A DNA stretch of 48,697 nt from an uncultured Paracoccaceae bacterium (GCA_947494445.1 CANLVD010000021.1:1-48697), one strand, 5' to 3'. Shown: positions 24,979 to 34,032, counted from the stretch's first letter. Numbers and translations are program-made. The notes: generated by a model not told the origin, from the letters alone.

Positions 24979-26143
24979 TCTGCCTCATCCGGTTCAGAAC
25001 AATCAGGTTGAAGAACGAGACGCAGATCACCACCGTCACGAACAGCAGGAGATAGGCAATCGCCGCCGACTGCCCCAGATCCAGCGCGCGCCAGGCAAAG
25101 AAGCTGTGCAGCGACATGCTCTCGGTTGCGATGCCCGGCCCGCCGGAGGTCATGATATTGGGCAGGTCCACGATCTTGAAGGCCTCGATCACGCGGATCA
25201 GCATCACCGTGACCGCCACCGGCAGAACCTGCGGCCAGGTGATTTCCCGGAAGATCTGCCACGAACCTGCTCCATCCATCTCGGCGGCCTCAACATAGTC
25301 ACGCGGTACGTTCTCAAAGGCGGCCAGCAGGATGATGAAGACAAAAGGGATCCATTGCCAGCTGTCACCGATCACGATGAAGACGCGCGCCGCCCATGGG
25401 TCGGTGGCCCATGCGAAATCCTTCAGCCCCAGCCCCTGCCACAGCGGCGTGAACGGGCCCTTGGTGGTGTCGGCCAGCATCCGGAACACGTAACCCACAC
25501 CGATGGGTGTGATCATCATCGGGATGAAGAACGCCACCCGGAAAAAGTTCCGTCCCCGGATCTGCTGCGAGCACAAAAACGCCAGCCCCAACCCGATCAG
25601 GAACTGCACACCGCAGCCCACAAAGACGTAAAACAGCGTCACGCCCAAAGTCCCGAACGGATTGCCCGAAAAGAAGGTGGCCGCAAACATGAAGGCAATC
25701 GCTATGGTGACGGAGGCGGTGATCAGGCGTCCGATAAACCCCACCACGGTGAACTGGGTGGTGACGTATTTATACATCCACCACAGGATCAGGCCCGTAA
25801 CTGACAGGCCAACCATCCATCCCACCACCGACATCTGCGTGAAGGTGCCAAGGAAATGAAACTGCTCTGATCCGAAAATCTGTTTCTCGAAATTCTTCCA
25901 GCCGACAAAGCGCACCTGATAGCCGCCACCGCGCAGGCGGATGCGTGAAAATGCGATGATCAGCGAGGCGACCAGCGGGAAGATCGAAAACACCAGGATC
26001 ATCAGAACCGCGGGCATGATGAACAATTGCCGCGCGTGATTGTCGATCCACTGGCTGACCGGGCCGCCGGGATTGGCCGTCCAAGTCAAATCGACCGGGG
26101 CAGGCCCCGGTCGATCTGGTGTCATATTCTCAGGCGTCGTCAT
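24971..26143 (-). CDS. Carbohydrate ABC transporter permease (MalF type)
   Basis: 390 residues. N-terminal cytoplasmic extension of about 35 residues, a first membrane span (LFIMPAVLMILVFSIFPLV), further spans, and an EAA loop VEAAEMDGAGSWQIFREITWPQ followed by a hydrophobic C-terminus. It has two extra hydrophobic segments around residues 100-180 compared with the shorter UgpA-like proteins. It pairs with the second permease to form the import channel. It begins 18 bases after the binding-protein gene. Confidence 0.9.
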   Translation of the reverse strand: MTTPENMTPDRPGPAPVDLTWTANPGGPVSQWIDNHARQLFIMPAVLMILVFSIFPLVASLIIAFSRIRLRGGGYQVRFVGWKNFEKQIFGSEQFHFLGTFTQMSVVGWMVGLSVTGLILWWMYKYVTTQFTVVGFIGRLITASVTIAIAFMFAATFFSGNPFGTLGVTLFYVFVGCGVQFLIGLGLAFLCSQQIRGRNFFRVAFFIPMMITPIGVGYVFRMLADTTKGPFTPLWQGLGLKDFAWATDPWAARVFIVIGDSWQWIPFVFIILLAAFENVPRDYVEAAEMDGAGSWQIFREITWPQVLPVAVTVMLIRVIEAFKIVDLPNIMTSGGPGIATESMSLHSFFAWRALDLGQSAAIAYLLLFVTVVICVSFFNLIVLNRMRQND

Positions 26144-26161
26144 ATTTGGACATCAGCCCGA

Positions 26162-27643
26162 TCAGTTGGTGATGCCCAAGGACAGCTTGTACATCTGGGC
26201 CTGGCTCTCGCGGTCGAAATCTTCCGTGATCTCTTCCCAGCCCTCTTCGATGTTGGCCAGCGCCTGCTCGGCGGTGATTTCACCTGCCAGGAAGCGGGCA
26301 AGCTCACGATCGAGCACCACACCAGTGTACTGCTGCGCGCCCGGAATGCGCACATCCGATGCCATGTTGGGGTGGTTCAGACTGTCCTTGATTGCGCCCA
26401 GATAATTGTCGGCAAACTCGGGCGAGAAGCCGGCTTCGATCCATTTGGTCGTGTCGTTGAGCTGGGAATTCCGGTACGGGTTGTACCCGGTCCAGCCCAT
26501 GGTCACATCCACGTTCGATTGCTCGGCCTGATTGACATAGGACAGGAAGGCGTATGCCGCGTCCTTGACCTTCTGATCGGACTTCTGGTTGATCGCGCCG
26601 GCCCAGCCGCCAAAGGCCGCGTAGGGCGCATGGTTCACACCATTGGTCGCATGCGGGCAGCGGGTTGCGTCACACTGCACCAGCGTGTTGCTGTCTGCAT
26701 CCAGCACCATGGGTGAGCCCGGCATGATCACGGCACCCATCTTGTCCTTGATCGCGGCACCGGCCTCGTCAATGGACAAGGGGCCAATGTCACCCCAGTC
26801 GATCACCAGACCACAGCGCCCGGCCTGCACCAGCGCGCGCGTGTCACCAATGTCCTGGTTCAACTCGTCGGCAGGTGCGAATTTGCCGGTGTCCTTATAG
26901 ACCCGGAAGGCCTCGGCCCATGCAGCATTGTTGATCTTTGGTTTCATCGTCTCGGGATCAAACCACAGACCCTCGCCCGTGCCTTGTGTCTGCGAGAACC
27001 CGGCCGCGATCGAGCCGATAGCAAAATAGGATTGCGCGTTGCGTTTCTTGAAGATGCATGAGCCGTAATCCGCCTCGCCATCGCCGTTCATGTCCATGCC
27101 ATGCATGGCCTCGGCCACCTTCATGTAGTCGTCCCATGTGGCGGGCGGCTCCATGCCGATCTTTTCCAGAATGTCGCGGCGATAATACAGCATCTGGAAG
27201 TCACCATCGACGGTGATCAGATAGGTGCTGCCACCGATCTTCTGGTTGAACTCGCGGAAATAGGGCGCGATGTCATCAAAGTTGATCTTGTCGTCCTTGG
27301 CGATATAGGGATCAAGGTTCTCAACCAGACCACCATCAACCAGCTCAACCGCCCAGCCCGAGGCAAAAACGCCCACGTCGATGGAATTCGTGCCGGTTGC
27401 CCAGTCAGTCAGAAGCTTCTGGAAAATCTCTGCAAAAGGCACTTCGTTGACCCGGATCTCGGCCCCGGTCATCTCGGTGAACTCCTTGCCCCGGTCAACC
27501 AGTCGCCCGGCGATCACAGGCCCCGGACGGGTCAGGATGTTGACTGTCACCCCGTCGAATTCCCCGGCGGTAGCAGTGCTGGCACCGGTCATCATGGCCG
27601 CCGCCATCGCCCCTGTCAGGAGCGACTTGAAAGTCGTCTTCAT
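26162..27643 (-). CDS. Extracellular solute-binding protein of the sugar/polyol importer
   Basis: 493 residues from the ATG at 27643, preceded by AGGGAG; an upstream ATG at 27724 is not needed. A Sec signal peptide (MKTTFKSLLTGAMAAAMM...) ends around A26 (TATA|GEF). The mature protein is a periplasmic binding protein of the family 1 sugar/polyol type (VNILTRPGPVIAGRL, VPFAEIFQKLL, LYYRRDILEKIG, SCIFKKRNAQSYF). It is first in the 12-gene operon, as is usual for high-expression binding proteins. The ligand is not deducible from sequence; the downstream enzymes suggest a polyol or hexose. Confidence 0.9.
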   Translation of the reverse strand: MKTTFKSLLTGAMAAAMMTGASTATAGEFDGVTVNILTRPGPVIAGRLVDRGKEFTEMTGAEIRVNEVPFAEIFQKLLTDWATGTNSIDVGVFASGWAVELVDGGLVENLDPYIAKDDKINFDDIAPYFREFNQKIGGSTYLITVDGDFQMLYYRRDILEKIGMEPPATWDDYMKVAEAMHGMDMNGDGEADYGSCIFKKRNAQSYFAIGSIAAGFSQTQGTGEGLWFDPETMKPKINNAAWAEAFRVYKDTGKFAPADELNQDIGDTRALVQAGRCGLVIDWGDIGPLSIDEAGAAIKDKMGAVIMPGSPMVLDADSNTLVQCDATRCPHATNGVNHAPYAAFGGWAGAINQKSDQKVKDAAYAFLSYVNQAEQSNVDVTMGWTGYNPYRNSQLNDTTKWIEAGFSPEFADNYLGAIKDSLNHPNMASDVRIPGAQQYTGVVLDRELARFLAGEITAEQALANIEEGWEEITEDFDRESQAQMYKLSLGITN

Positions 27644-27832
27644 GGTAGTCTCCCTAGTTGATGCACCGGTGTTCAATCCCGGTGTCCTGCCCTCAAGTCT
27701 TTCGCCCGATTGACCATGGGTCAACCTTTATATTGCCAATTCAGACCAAAGCATTGATATATCTGGCCTGATCGGAACGGCCTGCTTTTTGTCTGGGCAG
27801 ATCCGCGTCACTGCAAGAAAAGGCAGCACCCG
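27644..27832. promoter_or_regulatory. Divergent control region of the catabolic cluster
   Basis: This spacer drives the 12-gene leftward operon and the rightward amidohydrolase gene. A perfect 15-nt inverted repeat TTGACC-ATG-GGTCAA lies at 27710-27724. A second symmetric pair, CACCGG (27664-27669) and CCGGTG (27679-27684), is nearer the operon start. Both look like operators for a regulator encoded elsewhere, as no regulator gene is present in the cluster. An A+T-rich stretch around 27725-27765 (TTTATATTG, TTGATATATC) is the probable promoter zone. Confidence 0.5.
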
Positions 27833-28672
27833 ATGACACAGATCCGCACAGACGCGCATCACCATCTCTGGCAGATCAGCCGTGGCATCTATGACTGGAT
27901 CGGCGATGACCTGCACCCGATCCGCCGTGATTTCGAACCGGACCATCTCAAGCCCTATCTCGATCACTTCAACATCACCCGCACCGTGCTGGTGCAGGCC
28001 GCCGAAGACCCGGCCGAGAATGCAGCGATGCTGGCCGCCGCGGACGCTCATGAATTCATTGCAGGCGTGGTCGTCTGGGTTGATCTTGAGGCACACGACG
28101 CAAAAGACCAGATCACCAGACTTGCCCGCCACGCAAAGGTCAAATCCCTGCGCCCGGTCCTGCAGGGCATCGAAGACAACGACTGGATCCTGCGCCCTGC
28201 AGTTGTGGACGCGCTTTCGGTCCTGCCCTCGCTGAGCCTGTGCTTCGATGCCCTCATCCAGCCCAGACATCTTGGTGCCATCGCCACCCTTGGCACCCGA
28301 CTTCCCGATCTTGACATTGTCATCGATCACGCAGCCAAACCGGTCATCCGCGGCGGTCAGGACGCGGGCGATCACTGGCGTGACGGCATGGCGCGCCTTG
28401 CCCAAAATCCGCGCATCTTCTGCAAGCTCTCAGGCCTTGCAACCGAGGCCGGACCGGGCTGGTCACAAGCCAGCCTGCAACCGGTCGTCGACCACCTTCT
28501 GACCCATTTCACCCCTGCCCGCCTGATGTGGGGCAGCGACTGGCCGGTGCTCGAGATGGACGGCTCCTACGGCCAATGGGTCCAGACTTCGGACGCCTTG
28601 CTTGCATCGCTTTCAACCCGGGACCGTGCTTATGTCCTCGACCAGACCGCGCGCAATTTCTACCGGCTCTGA
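27833..28672 (+). CDS. Amidohydrolase-2 family, sugar-lactonase-like
   Basis: 279 residues. Metal-binding HxH in DAHHHLW at the N-terminus, VIDHAAKP in the middle, KLSGL and WGSDWPV near the C-terminus with the catalytic Asp, and the family ending NFYRL. This is the layout of L-fuconolactonase and L-rhamnono-lactonase type hydrolases. It is divergent from the sugar-transport operon and lies near an aldo/keto reductase of the sugar-1-dehydrogenase type, which would make the lactone it opens. AAAGG precedes the ATG. Confidence 0.82.
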   Translation: MTQIRTDAHHHLWQISRGIYDWIGDDLHPIRRDFEPDHLKPYLDHFNITRTVLVQAAEDPAENAAMLAAADAHEFIAGVVVWVDLEAHDAKDQITRLARHAKVKSLRPVLQGIEDNDWILRPAVVDALSVLPSLSLCFDALIQPRHLGAIATLGTRLPDLDIVIDHAAKPVIRGGQDAGDHWRDGMARLAQNPRIFCKLSGLATEAGPGWSQASLQPVVDHLLTHFTPARLMWGSDWPVLEMDGSYGQWVQTSDALLASLSTRDRAYVLDQTARNFYRL

Positions 28673-28723
28673 CCAGCCCTTCGATTTTCCAAAAATACTC
28701 AATCCCGTCGCCCGCAGTCACGC

Positions 28724-29794
28724 TCAGCGGCCTGCAATGTCGTCGATCCGCGCCTCCAGCGCACGGGCATCATCTGCCCCCAGCGCACCCATCCGCATCT
28801 CGACCACCCAGTGCTCCCGCCCGGGCAGCAGATGATAGGCCCCCTTTGCCAGCTCTGCTGCCCGTCCTTCCACGCCTGCGGTTGCGGGAAAAACAATGCC
28901 CAACCCCTGCTGGTCACCGGTGCGCGAAATCCAGCGCCCGGCCATTGGTGCCTGATCCGGCCGGTGCGAGATCACATCTGCATGTCCGCCCGGGTGCATC
29001 TGCATCCCGTGGCTCCAGCCATCTTCGCCTGCCAGCATATCAAGCGCAAAGACGACCTCCGGATCAAAGCCCAGATCGGGCCCCAGCACATGATGCCGGG
29101 CAGGGTCCTTTGCCAATTCACCGATGAAGTCAGCATAGCCCGGAGGGGGTGAGATATGCGACGGGATCGACTGGCGCACCCGCACATGTTCAGGCGCATA
29201 TTTCGCTGCATAAACCAGCCGCCCGTGATCAACCGGCCTGAAATTGGCATGGGCCAGATACATCACCTCCAGCGGGGCTTGCCGCAGGTTCTCCACCTCC
29301 AGGCTCACATCAAACAGCCCTTGCCCAGGTTTCACGGTGACCTTGGGCGTGGCCAGATAGTTGGTCGAAAAAGCCACGCTGTGCTGATAACGCCCCGACA
29401 GGCTGAGAGCATCGCCGCTGACCTCCAGCCACGCCTCGTCATAACCCGCCAAGGGCAGTTCCGCATGCAACCTGTGGGCATCATCTGGCCCCGGCGCACC
29501 CAGACCGGTCAGCCCGCAATGCAGGAAGAACGCGCCATAGGTTTCTAGGTATTCCGTCGTCTGGCGTGGCGTCTCGAACATTGAGGCCATGGTCAGATCC
29601 CGTCCGTCGACCCGCGCCCGCCAGATCTGCTGGCCAAAGAAGGGCAGGCAGATCAGCTCGACCCTGTCCGAGACGATCCGCACCGCCTGAACCCCGCTGT
29701 CATATTGAAATCCGCTGACGCGGATTGCGCCGGTTTCCAGCAGGCACCGCTCCTTGTCGCCGAACTGCTCCGGCCTCAAGGGAATGCGCATCAT
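28724..29794 (-). CDS. DUF4432-family aldose-1-epimerase-like protein
   Basis: 356 residues from the ATG at 29794, which overlaps the aldo/keto reductase stop (ATGA); the open frame extends to 29848 but that part lies within the upstream gene. It is rich in beta strands with conserved-looking segments (LPFFGQQIWRARVDGRDL, YGAFFLHCGLTGLG, LHAELPLAGYD, HANFRPVDHGRLVY), consistent with the galactose mutarotase-like supersandwich fold of DUF4432. These proteins commonly accompany sugar-catabolic genes and probably interconvert sugar anomers or isomers. No exact reaction is established. Confidence 0.8.
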   Translation of the reverse strand: MMRIPLRPEQFGDKERCLLETGAIRVSGFQYDSGVQAVRIVSDRVELICLPFFGQQIWRARVDGRDLTMASMFETPRQTTEYLETYGAFFLHCGLTGLGAPGPDDAHRLHAELPLAGYDEAWLEVSGDALSLSGRYQHSVAFSTNYLATPKVTVKPGQGLFDVSLEVENLRQAPLEVMYLAHANFRPVDHGRLVYAAKYAPEHVRVRQSIPSHISPPPGYADFIGELAKDPARHHVLGPDLGFDPEVVFALDMLAGEDGWSHGMQMHPGGHADVISHRPDQAPMAGRWISRTGDQQGLGIVFPATAGVEGRAAELAKGAYHLLPGREHWVVEMRMGALGADDARALEARIDDIAGR

Positions 29795-30825
29795 GTGCCC
29801 GTTGGCGCATCTTCGCGCATCAGGCCCGCCGATTTCAGATCCCGCCACAAGGCCCCCGGAATGTCAGCCTGAGAGGCCTGAACATTGGACATGACCTCCG
29901 CTTCGGTCTGCACACCGGGAATGGAAGAGACGACACAGGGATGCAGCAGCGGAAAGCGGAAGGCCGCATCGACCAGCCGCACGCCATGGGTCGCACAGAT
30001 TGCCTCGATCTTCGAGACCCGCTCGATCACGTCGCCCGGTGCGTCCGAATAATTGTACTTCGCCCCGTCACCCACACCACGTGCCAGAATGCCCGAGTTA
30101 TACGGCCCGCCCAGAATGATCCCGATCCCGCGCGTCTCACACAAAGGCAGAAAGCTTTCCAGCGCCTCCTGCTCCAGAAGCGTGTAGCGCCCGGCCAACA
30201 GGAACAGGTCGAAATCGCCACGCTCGGCCATCCACTGGCAGGACTGCCATTCATTCACACCGGCCCCGATACCCGCAATCACACCCTGCTCGCGCAGCGA
30301 CAGAAGGGCTTTGTAGCCGCCGGAAATGAAGGTCTCCAGATGCCCGTCCAGAACCTCCTGGGAGCCATGGCTGAACACATCCAGATCATGGGCCAGCAGA
30401 ACGTCGATCCGGTCCACGCCAAGACGTTCCATGGAAAATTCGACCGAGCGCATGACACCATCATAGTCATAGGCAAACACCTCCTTGCGGCTCGGCACAT
30501 CGAAGAACTTGCCGATCGCATCTCGGGTCTCGGGGGTCGCGGGCGTGAGCAATCGCCCGACCTTGGTCGACAGCACATAACTGTCACGCGGCTTGTCGCG
30601 CAGAAACCGGTTCAGCCGGGTCTCGGCCAGACCGAAGCCGTAAAGCGGTGCCACATCGAAGTAGCGCACGTTTGCGTCCCATGCGGCCTGAAGTGCCGCG
30701 TCACTTTCAGCATCCGACACACCCCGATAGAGATTGCCAATGCCGCCTGCGCCAAATCCCAACTCGGTGAAGGACAGTTCAGGGCTCGAAGCCCGCTGCC
30801 ACTGTCGTCTTGCCATCGCGCTCAT
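29791..30825 (-). CDS. Aldo/keto reductase, D-threo-aldose (L-fucose) 1-dehydrogenase-like
   Basis: 344 residues. The aldo/keto reductase tetrad is present: Asp and Tyr in YFDVAPLYGFG, Lys in LSTKVGRLL and His in LLAHDLDVF. The start (FTELGFGAGGIGNLYRGVSD) and overall length are typical of D-threo-aldose 1-dehydrogenases, which oxidise L-fucose and similar sugars to lactones with NAD(P). It is translationally coupled to the DUF4432 gene, and the nearby amidohydrolase could hydrolyse the product lactone. Dehydratase and 2-keto-3-deoxy aldolase genes of a full fucose pathway are not here. Confidence 0.82.
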   Translation of the reverse strand: MSAMARRQWQRASSPELSFTELGFGAGGIGNLYRGVSDAESDAALQAAWDANVRYFDVAPLYGFGLAETRLNRFLRDKPRDSYVLSTKVGRLLTPATPETRDAIGKFFDVPSRKEVFAYDYDGVMRSVEFSMERLGVDRIDVLLAHDLDVFSHGSQEVLDGHLETFISGGYKALLSLREQGVIAGIGAGVNEWQSCQWMAERGDFDLFLLAGRYTLLEQEALESFLPLCETRGIGIILGGPYNSGILARGVGDGAKYNYSDAPGDVIERVSKIEAICATHGVRLVDAAFRFPLLHPCVVSSIPGVQTEAEVMSNVQASQADIPGALWRDLKSAGLMREDAPTGT

Positions 30826-30898
30826 CTCAAACCCCTGTCTGCAAATGTCTTGAGCGATGCTAGCGCAGGGACGGGCGTGGGTCTATCGCCCGCAAAGT

Positions 30899-31240
30899 CT
30901 ATAGATCGCGACCCTCGGCCACGACCATGTCGATCGCCGCCGACCAGTCCGGTACGCTTTCCGAGACAAATCCGATGGCCTTCAGTTTGCCCATGCCACG
31001 AAACTCCTGAACCGCCTGCCGTGTCTCGGGTTCCTGCAAATGCCGCCGCAGAGCGGCCTTGCTCTCCCAGACGGTCAGAATATGGAAATGCGTGCGCGTC
31101 CGGCGGCCTTCGGCAAACAGGTTGCCATGGGCCCGGCGTGCCCGGTTCAGCGCCTTGCGGCTGTTCCAGCGGATGCGCCATTGTGCGCCCGGTCCCTGCA
31201 GCGACAGCCCGGTGATCGATACGAATCGTTCCGCGTCCAT
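30899..31240 (-). CDS. Small protein with antibiotic-monooxygenase-like fold (putative)
   Basis: About 113 residues from the ATG at 31240; the frame is open up to 31339 but the extra 33 residues look non-coding. RTHFHILTVWESKAALRRHLQEPETRQAV resembles the strand-helix unit of ABM/Dabb-type dimeric barrels, and the basic region RWNSRKALNRARRAHGNLF is distinctive. There are no catalytic signatures. It lies 73 bp upstream of the aldo/keto reductase gene and may be co-transcribed with it. Family placement is tentative. Confidence 0.55.
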   Translation of the reverse strand: MDAERFVSITGLSLQGPGAQWRIRWNSRKALNRARRAHGNLFAEGRRTRTHFHILTVWESKAALRRHLQEPETRQAVQEFRGMGKLKAIGFVSESVPDWSAAIDMVVAEGRDL

Positions 31241-31418
31241 GCCCTGCACTTGCCTTGAAAATTCCACTCGCCCGGCTCGATACCGAAGTTTGGCGTGAAA
31301 ATCAAAGCCCCAAAGGACTGCCCCCCTTTTCACCGGCACCTTTCAGCGTATATGAAGCGTCAGACCGGAGCATTGTGCTCCTGCTCCCTCGACTGGACCG
31401 CAAAACAAGGACCCTGAC

Positions 31419-32021
31419 ATGGCTTTCTCGCTTCCCGATCTTCCCTACGCCCATGACGCGCTCGCCCCACATGGCATGTCCGCCGAGACGCTGGAATTCC
31501 ACCACGACCTGCACCACAAGGCCTATGTCGACAACGGCAACAAGCTGATCGCGGGCACGGAATGGGAAGACAAAAGCCTCGAAGACATCGTCAAAGGCAC
31601 CTATTCCGCCGGTGCCGTGGCCCAGAACGGCATCTTCAACAACGCATCCCAGCACTGGAACCACAACCAGTTCTGGGAAATGATGGGCCCCGGCGGCAAC
31701 GCCATGCCGTCCGAGCTTGAAAGCCGCATCACCGATGCCTTCGGCTCGGTCGATGAGTTCAAATCCCAGTTCTCCGCCGCAGGCGCAGGCCAGTTCGGCT
31801 CGGGCTGGTGCTGGCTGGTCGTCGACACCGACGGCTCCCTGAAAGTCACCAAGACCGAAAACGGCGTGAACCCGCTCTGCTTTGGTCAGACAGCTCTGCT
31901 TGGCTGCGACGTGTGGGAGCATTCCTACTACATCGACTTCCGCAACAAGCGCCCGGTCTATCTGTCGAACTTCCTCGACAATCTGGTCAACTGGGAAAAC
32001 GTGGCCAGCCGTCTGGGCTGA
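31419..32021 (+). CDS. sodB: Superoxide dismutase, Fe type
   Basis: 200 residues. Metal ligands H28 (LEFHHDLHH), H82 (HWNH), and the Asp and His of CDVWEHSYYIDF are present. Q78 in NNASQHWNH is at the position that marks iron enzymes (manganese enzymes usually have Gly there), and GSGWCWLV also fits. The enzyme converts superoxide to hydrogen peroxide and oxygen in the cytoplasm. AAGGACC precedes the ATG, and a clean terminator follows, so the gene is monocistronic. Confidence 0.95.
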   Translation: MAFSLPDLPYAHDALAPHGMSAETLEFHHDLHHKAYVDNGNKLIAGTEWEDKSLEDIVKGTYSAGAVAQNGIFNNASQHWNHNQFWEMMGPGGNAMPSELESRITDAFGSVDEFKSQFSAAGAGQFGSGWCWLVVDTDGSLKVTKTENGVNPLCFGQTALLGCDVWEHSYYIDFRNKRPVYLSNFLDNLVNWENVASRLG

Positions 32022-32041
32022 GGCACACAAAACCTGCAATC

Positions 32042-32072
32042 AAAAGCCCTGCCGTTTGGTGGGGCTTTTTTT
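32042..32072 (+). terminator. Rho-independent terminator of sodB
   Basis: Arms AAAAGCCC (32042-32049) and GGGCTTTT (32062-32069) enclose a 12-base loop and run into a series of T residues (32066-32072), about 20 bases after the sodB stop codon. Confidence 0.9.
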
Positions 32073-32215
32073 GTTATTTTCGACAAAGAGATCAGTCTAA
32101 ACAGATCTCAATCAAATTTCGAATGTCAGGATTGAGCCCATTTTGACCGATGCTGCGCTGTGCACGAATGCCTGCTTCAAGGCGAAGTCATGCACGCATT
32201 CAATGCAAGGTGGTT

Positions 32216-32677
32216 TCACAAATGACCGCAGTGGCCTTCCTCGAAATCCCATGCGCCATTGTGCTCTCCGCGTTCCAATAAAGCACACGCGATTTCGATA
32301 TCTACACCCTCGGGAACGTCTACCGCATACAGTTGGTATCCAAAGTCTCCATGTTCGTATGAGCATCCAAGGCGCTCGAGTGGTCCCCAAGAATTAGCAA
32401 ACAGCACTGGGTCATACTTGTCCTGCAAAACAAGAATTCTGTATGTGGAATGCCCAGATTTTGGACCGAGGCCGACAACTATTGTTTGGCCTTCAACCTG
32501 GCTCGTCATGACAGCGTCCCGGAAGCTAACGCCTTTTGCAAAGAACGGCGAATTCTCAAGCTGATAGACGCCCGAACCAAGGTTGGTTGCCCAAACACTT
32601 TCAGTTGAATAACCATGCCAAGTGTCTGAGCCGAGATCAAATATGACCTTCTGCATTTGATTGTCTGTTGCGTTCAT
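32216..32677 (-). CDS. DUF4265 domain-containing protein
   Basis: 153 residues. The N-terminal half (SVWATNLGSGVYQLENSPFFAKGVSFRDAV) is characteristic of DUF4265: a short strand-rich domain with the YxLxNxPFFxxGVxxxD motif. The C-terminus ends in EGHCGHL. No enzymatic residues are recognisable. The gene is clearly richer in A+T than its neighbours and stands alone between sodB and the desaturase, suggesting a single-gene acquisition. Confidence 0.75.
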   Translation of the reverse strand: MNATDNQMQKVIFDLGSDTWHGYSTESVWATNLGSGVYQLENSPFFAKGVSFRDAVMTSQVEGQTIVVGLGPKSGHSTYRILVLQDKYDPVLFANSWGPLERLGCSYEHGDFGYQLYAVDVPEGVDIEIACALLERGEHNGAWDFEEGHCGHL

Positions 32678-32922
32678 CTGCGTACGCTAGGATGCAAACT
32701 GCGTTGTGTCACTACCTTAGCCAGACCCTAAAGCAGCCATTGGCGCATTCGTAGCGAATTCACACTTCGTCCCGCAAACCAGACCTCCGCCTGCTGCAAC
32801 CAAACCCTGCCCGTTTGACGGGCGCTGACCTTATCAAAATCGTAACCAAACAAAACGATCATTTGCGCAGGACGCAAATTCAGATATGCAGTCAGGCGAA
32901 AACTGAATGAAGTAGTGAGCTT

Positions 32923-33957
32923 ATGGTCGATCTTTCCAATTCCTCCCGGCCAGAGCGTGCACCGCTGACAGCCCGTGACTGGGTCAAAATCCTCTCGCAA
33001 TATCGCCAACCCAGCGCATGGCGCTCGTGGTTCGAGGTGGGTGTCACCGTTGGCCCGTTCCTGCTCTTGTGGGTGCTGGCCTGGTGGTCGATGGGGATCA
33101 GCTATTGGCTGACGCTGGCGATCTCGACCCTGAACGCGGCCTTCCTGTTGCGCCTTTTTGCGATCCAGCATGATTGCGGCCATGGCGCGTTCTTCGAGAA
33201 TCGCACGGTCAGCGACTGGCTTGGCCGGGTGATCGGGGTGCTCACGCTCACGCCCTATGACGTCTGGCGCCGCTCGCATTCGATCCACCACAGCGGCTCG
33301 GGCAATCTCGACCGGCGCGGCATGGGCGACATCCTGACCCTGACCGTGGCAGAATACACAGCCCTTTCGCCCTTCGAGCGGCTGAAATACCGCGTCTACC
33401 GGCACCCGATCATCCTGTTCGGCCTTGGCCCCGGTTATCTGTTTTTCCTGCAAAACCGCCTGCCAGTGGGCCTGATGGCCAATGCCCGCTATTGGGTGAG
33501 CGCGATGTGCACCAATGCCGCCATCTTTGCAGCCCTTGGCCTGATCATCTGGTTTGGCGGGCTGAAACCGATCCTGCTGATCTTCCTGCCGACCTCGATA
33601 CTGGCAGCTACAGCAGGCGTCTGGCTGTTCTACGTCCAGCACCAGTTCGAGACGACCCATTGGGACGCGGAGGACGACTGGCAGATGCATGATGCCGCCC
33701 TTGAAGGCAGTTCGCATTACGTCATGCCGCGCATTCTGCAATGGCTCAGCGCCAACATCGGCATCCACCACGTGCATCATCTGCAAAGCCGGATACCGTT
33801 TTACCGCCTGCCCGAAGTGCTGCGCGATCACGCCTATTTTGACGAAGGCAACCGGATGACGATCCGTGAAAGCCTCAGCAACGCGCGCCTGCATCTGTGG
33901 GACGAGCGCAGCCGCAAACTGGTGTCCTTTGCCCAAGCCAAGACGCTGCCGTCCTAG
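32923..33957 (+). CDS. Membrane fatty acid desaturase
   Basis: 344 residues. All three histidine boxes of the di-iron membrane desaturases are present: HDCGH (residues 83-87), HSIHH about 40 residues later and HHVHH near residue 285. Hydrophobic pairs lie around residues 40-80 and 170-235. It resembles DesA-type acyl-lipid (omega-6) desaturases, which introduce double bonds into membrane fatty acids. Regioselectivity cannot be told from sequence. The Shine-Dalgarno is weak. Confidence 0.87.
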   Translation: MVDLSNSSRPERAPLTARDWVKILSQYRQPSAWRSWFEVGVTVGPFLLLWVLAWWSMGISYWLTLAISTLNAAFLLRLFAIQHDCGHGAFFENRTVSDWLGRVIGVLTLTPYDVWRRSHSIHHSGSGNLDRRGMGDILTLTVAEYTALSPFERLKYRVYRHPIILFGLGPGYLFFLQNRLPVGLMANARYWVSAMCTNAAIFAALGLIIWFGGLKPILLIFLPTSILAATAGVWLFYVQHQFETTHWDAEDDWQMHDAALEGSSHYVMPRILQWLSANIGIHHVHHLQSRIPFYRLPEVLRDHAYFDEGNRMTIRESLSNARLHLWDERSRKLVSFAQAKTLPS

Positions 33958-34032
33958 CGGCGTTCCGGCTGGTCTGAGGGTCCGTTCAGGCGCCCTCAGG
34001 GAGTGCCGTCTCGGACCCGAAAGCCGATTGCC

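Noticed and set aside
27833-30825. Calling the cluster an L-fucose catabolic locus
   Set aside because: Lactonase and 1-dehydrogenase fit, but the dehydratase and 2-keto-3-deoxy aldolase are missing, and the adjacent operon has kinases and a class I aldolase instead.
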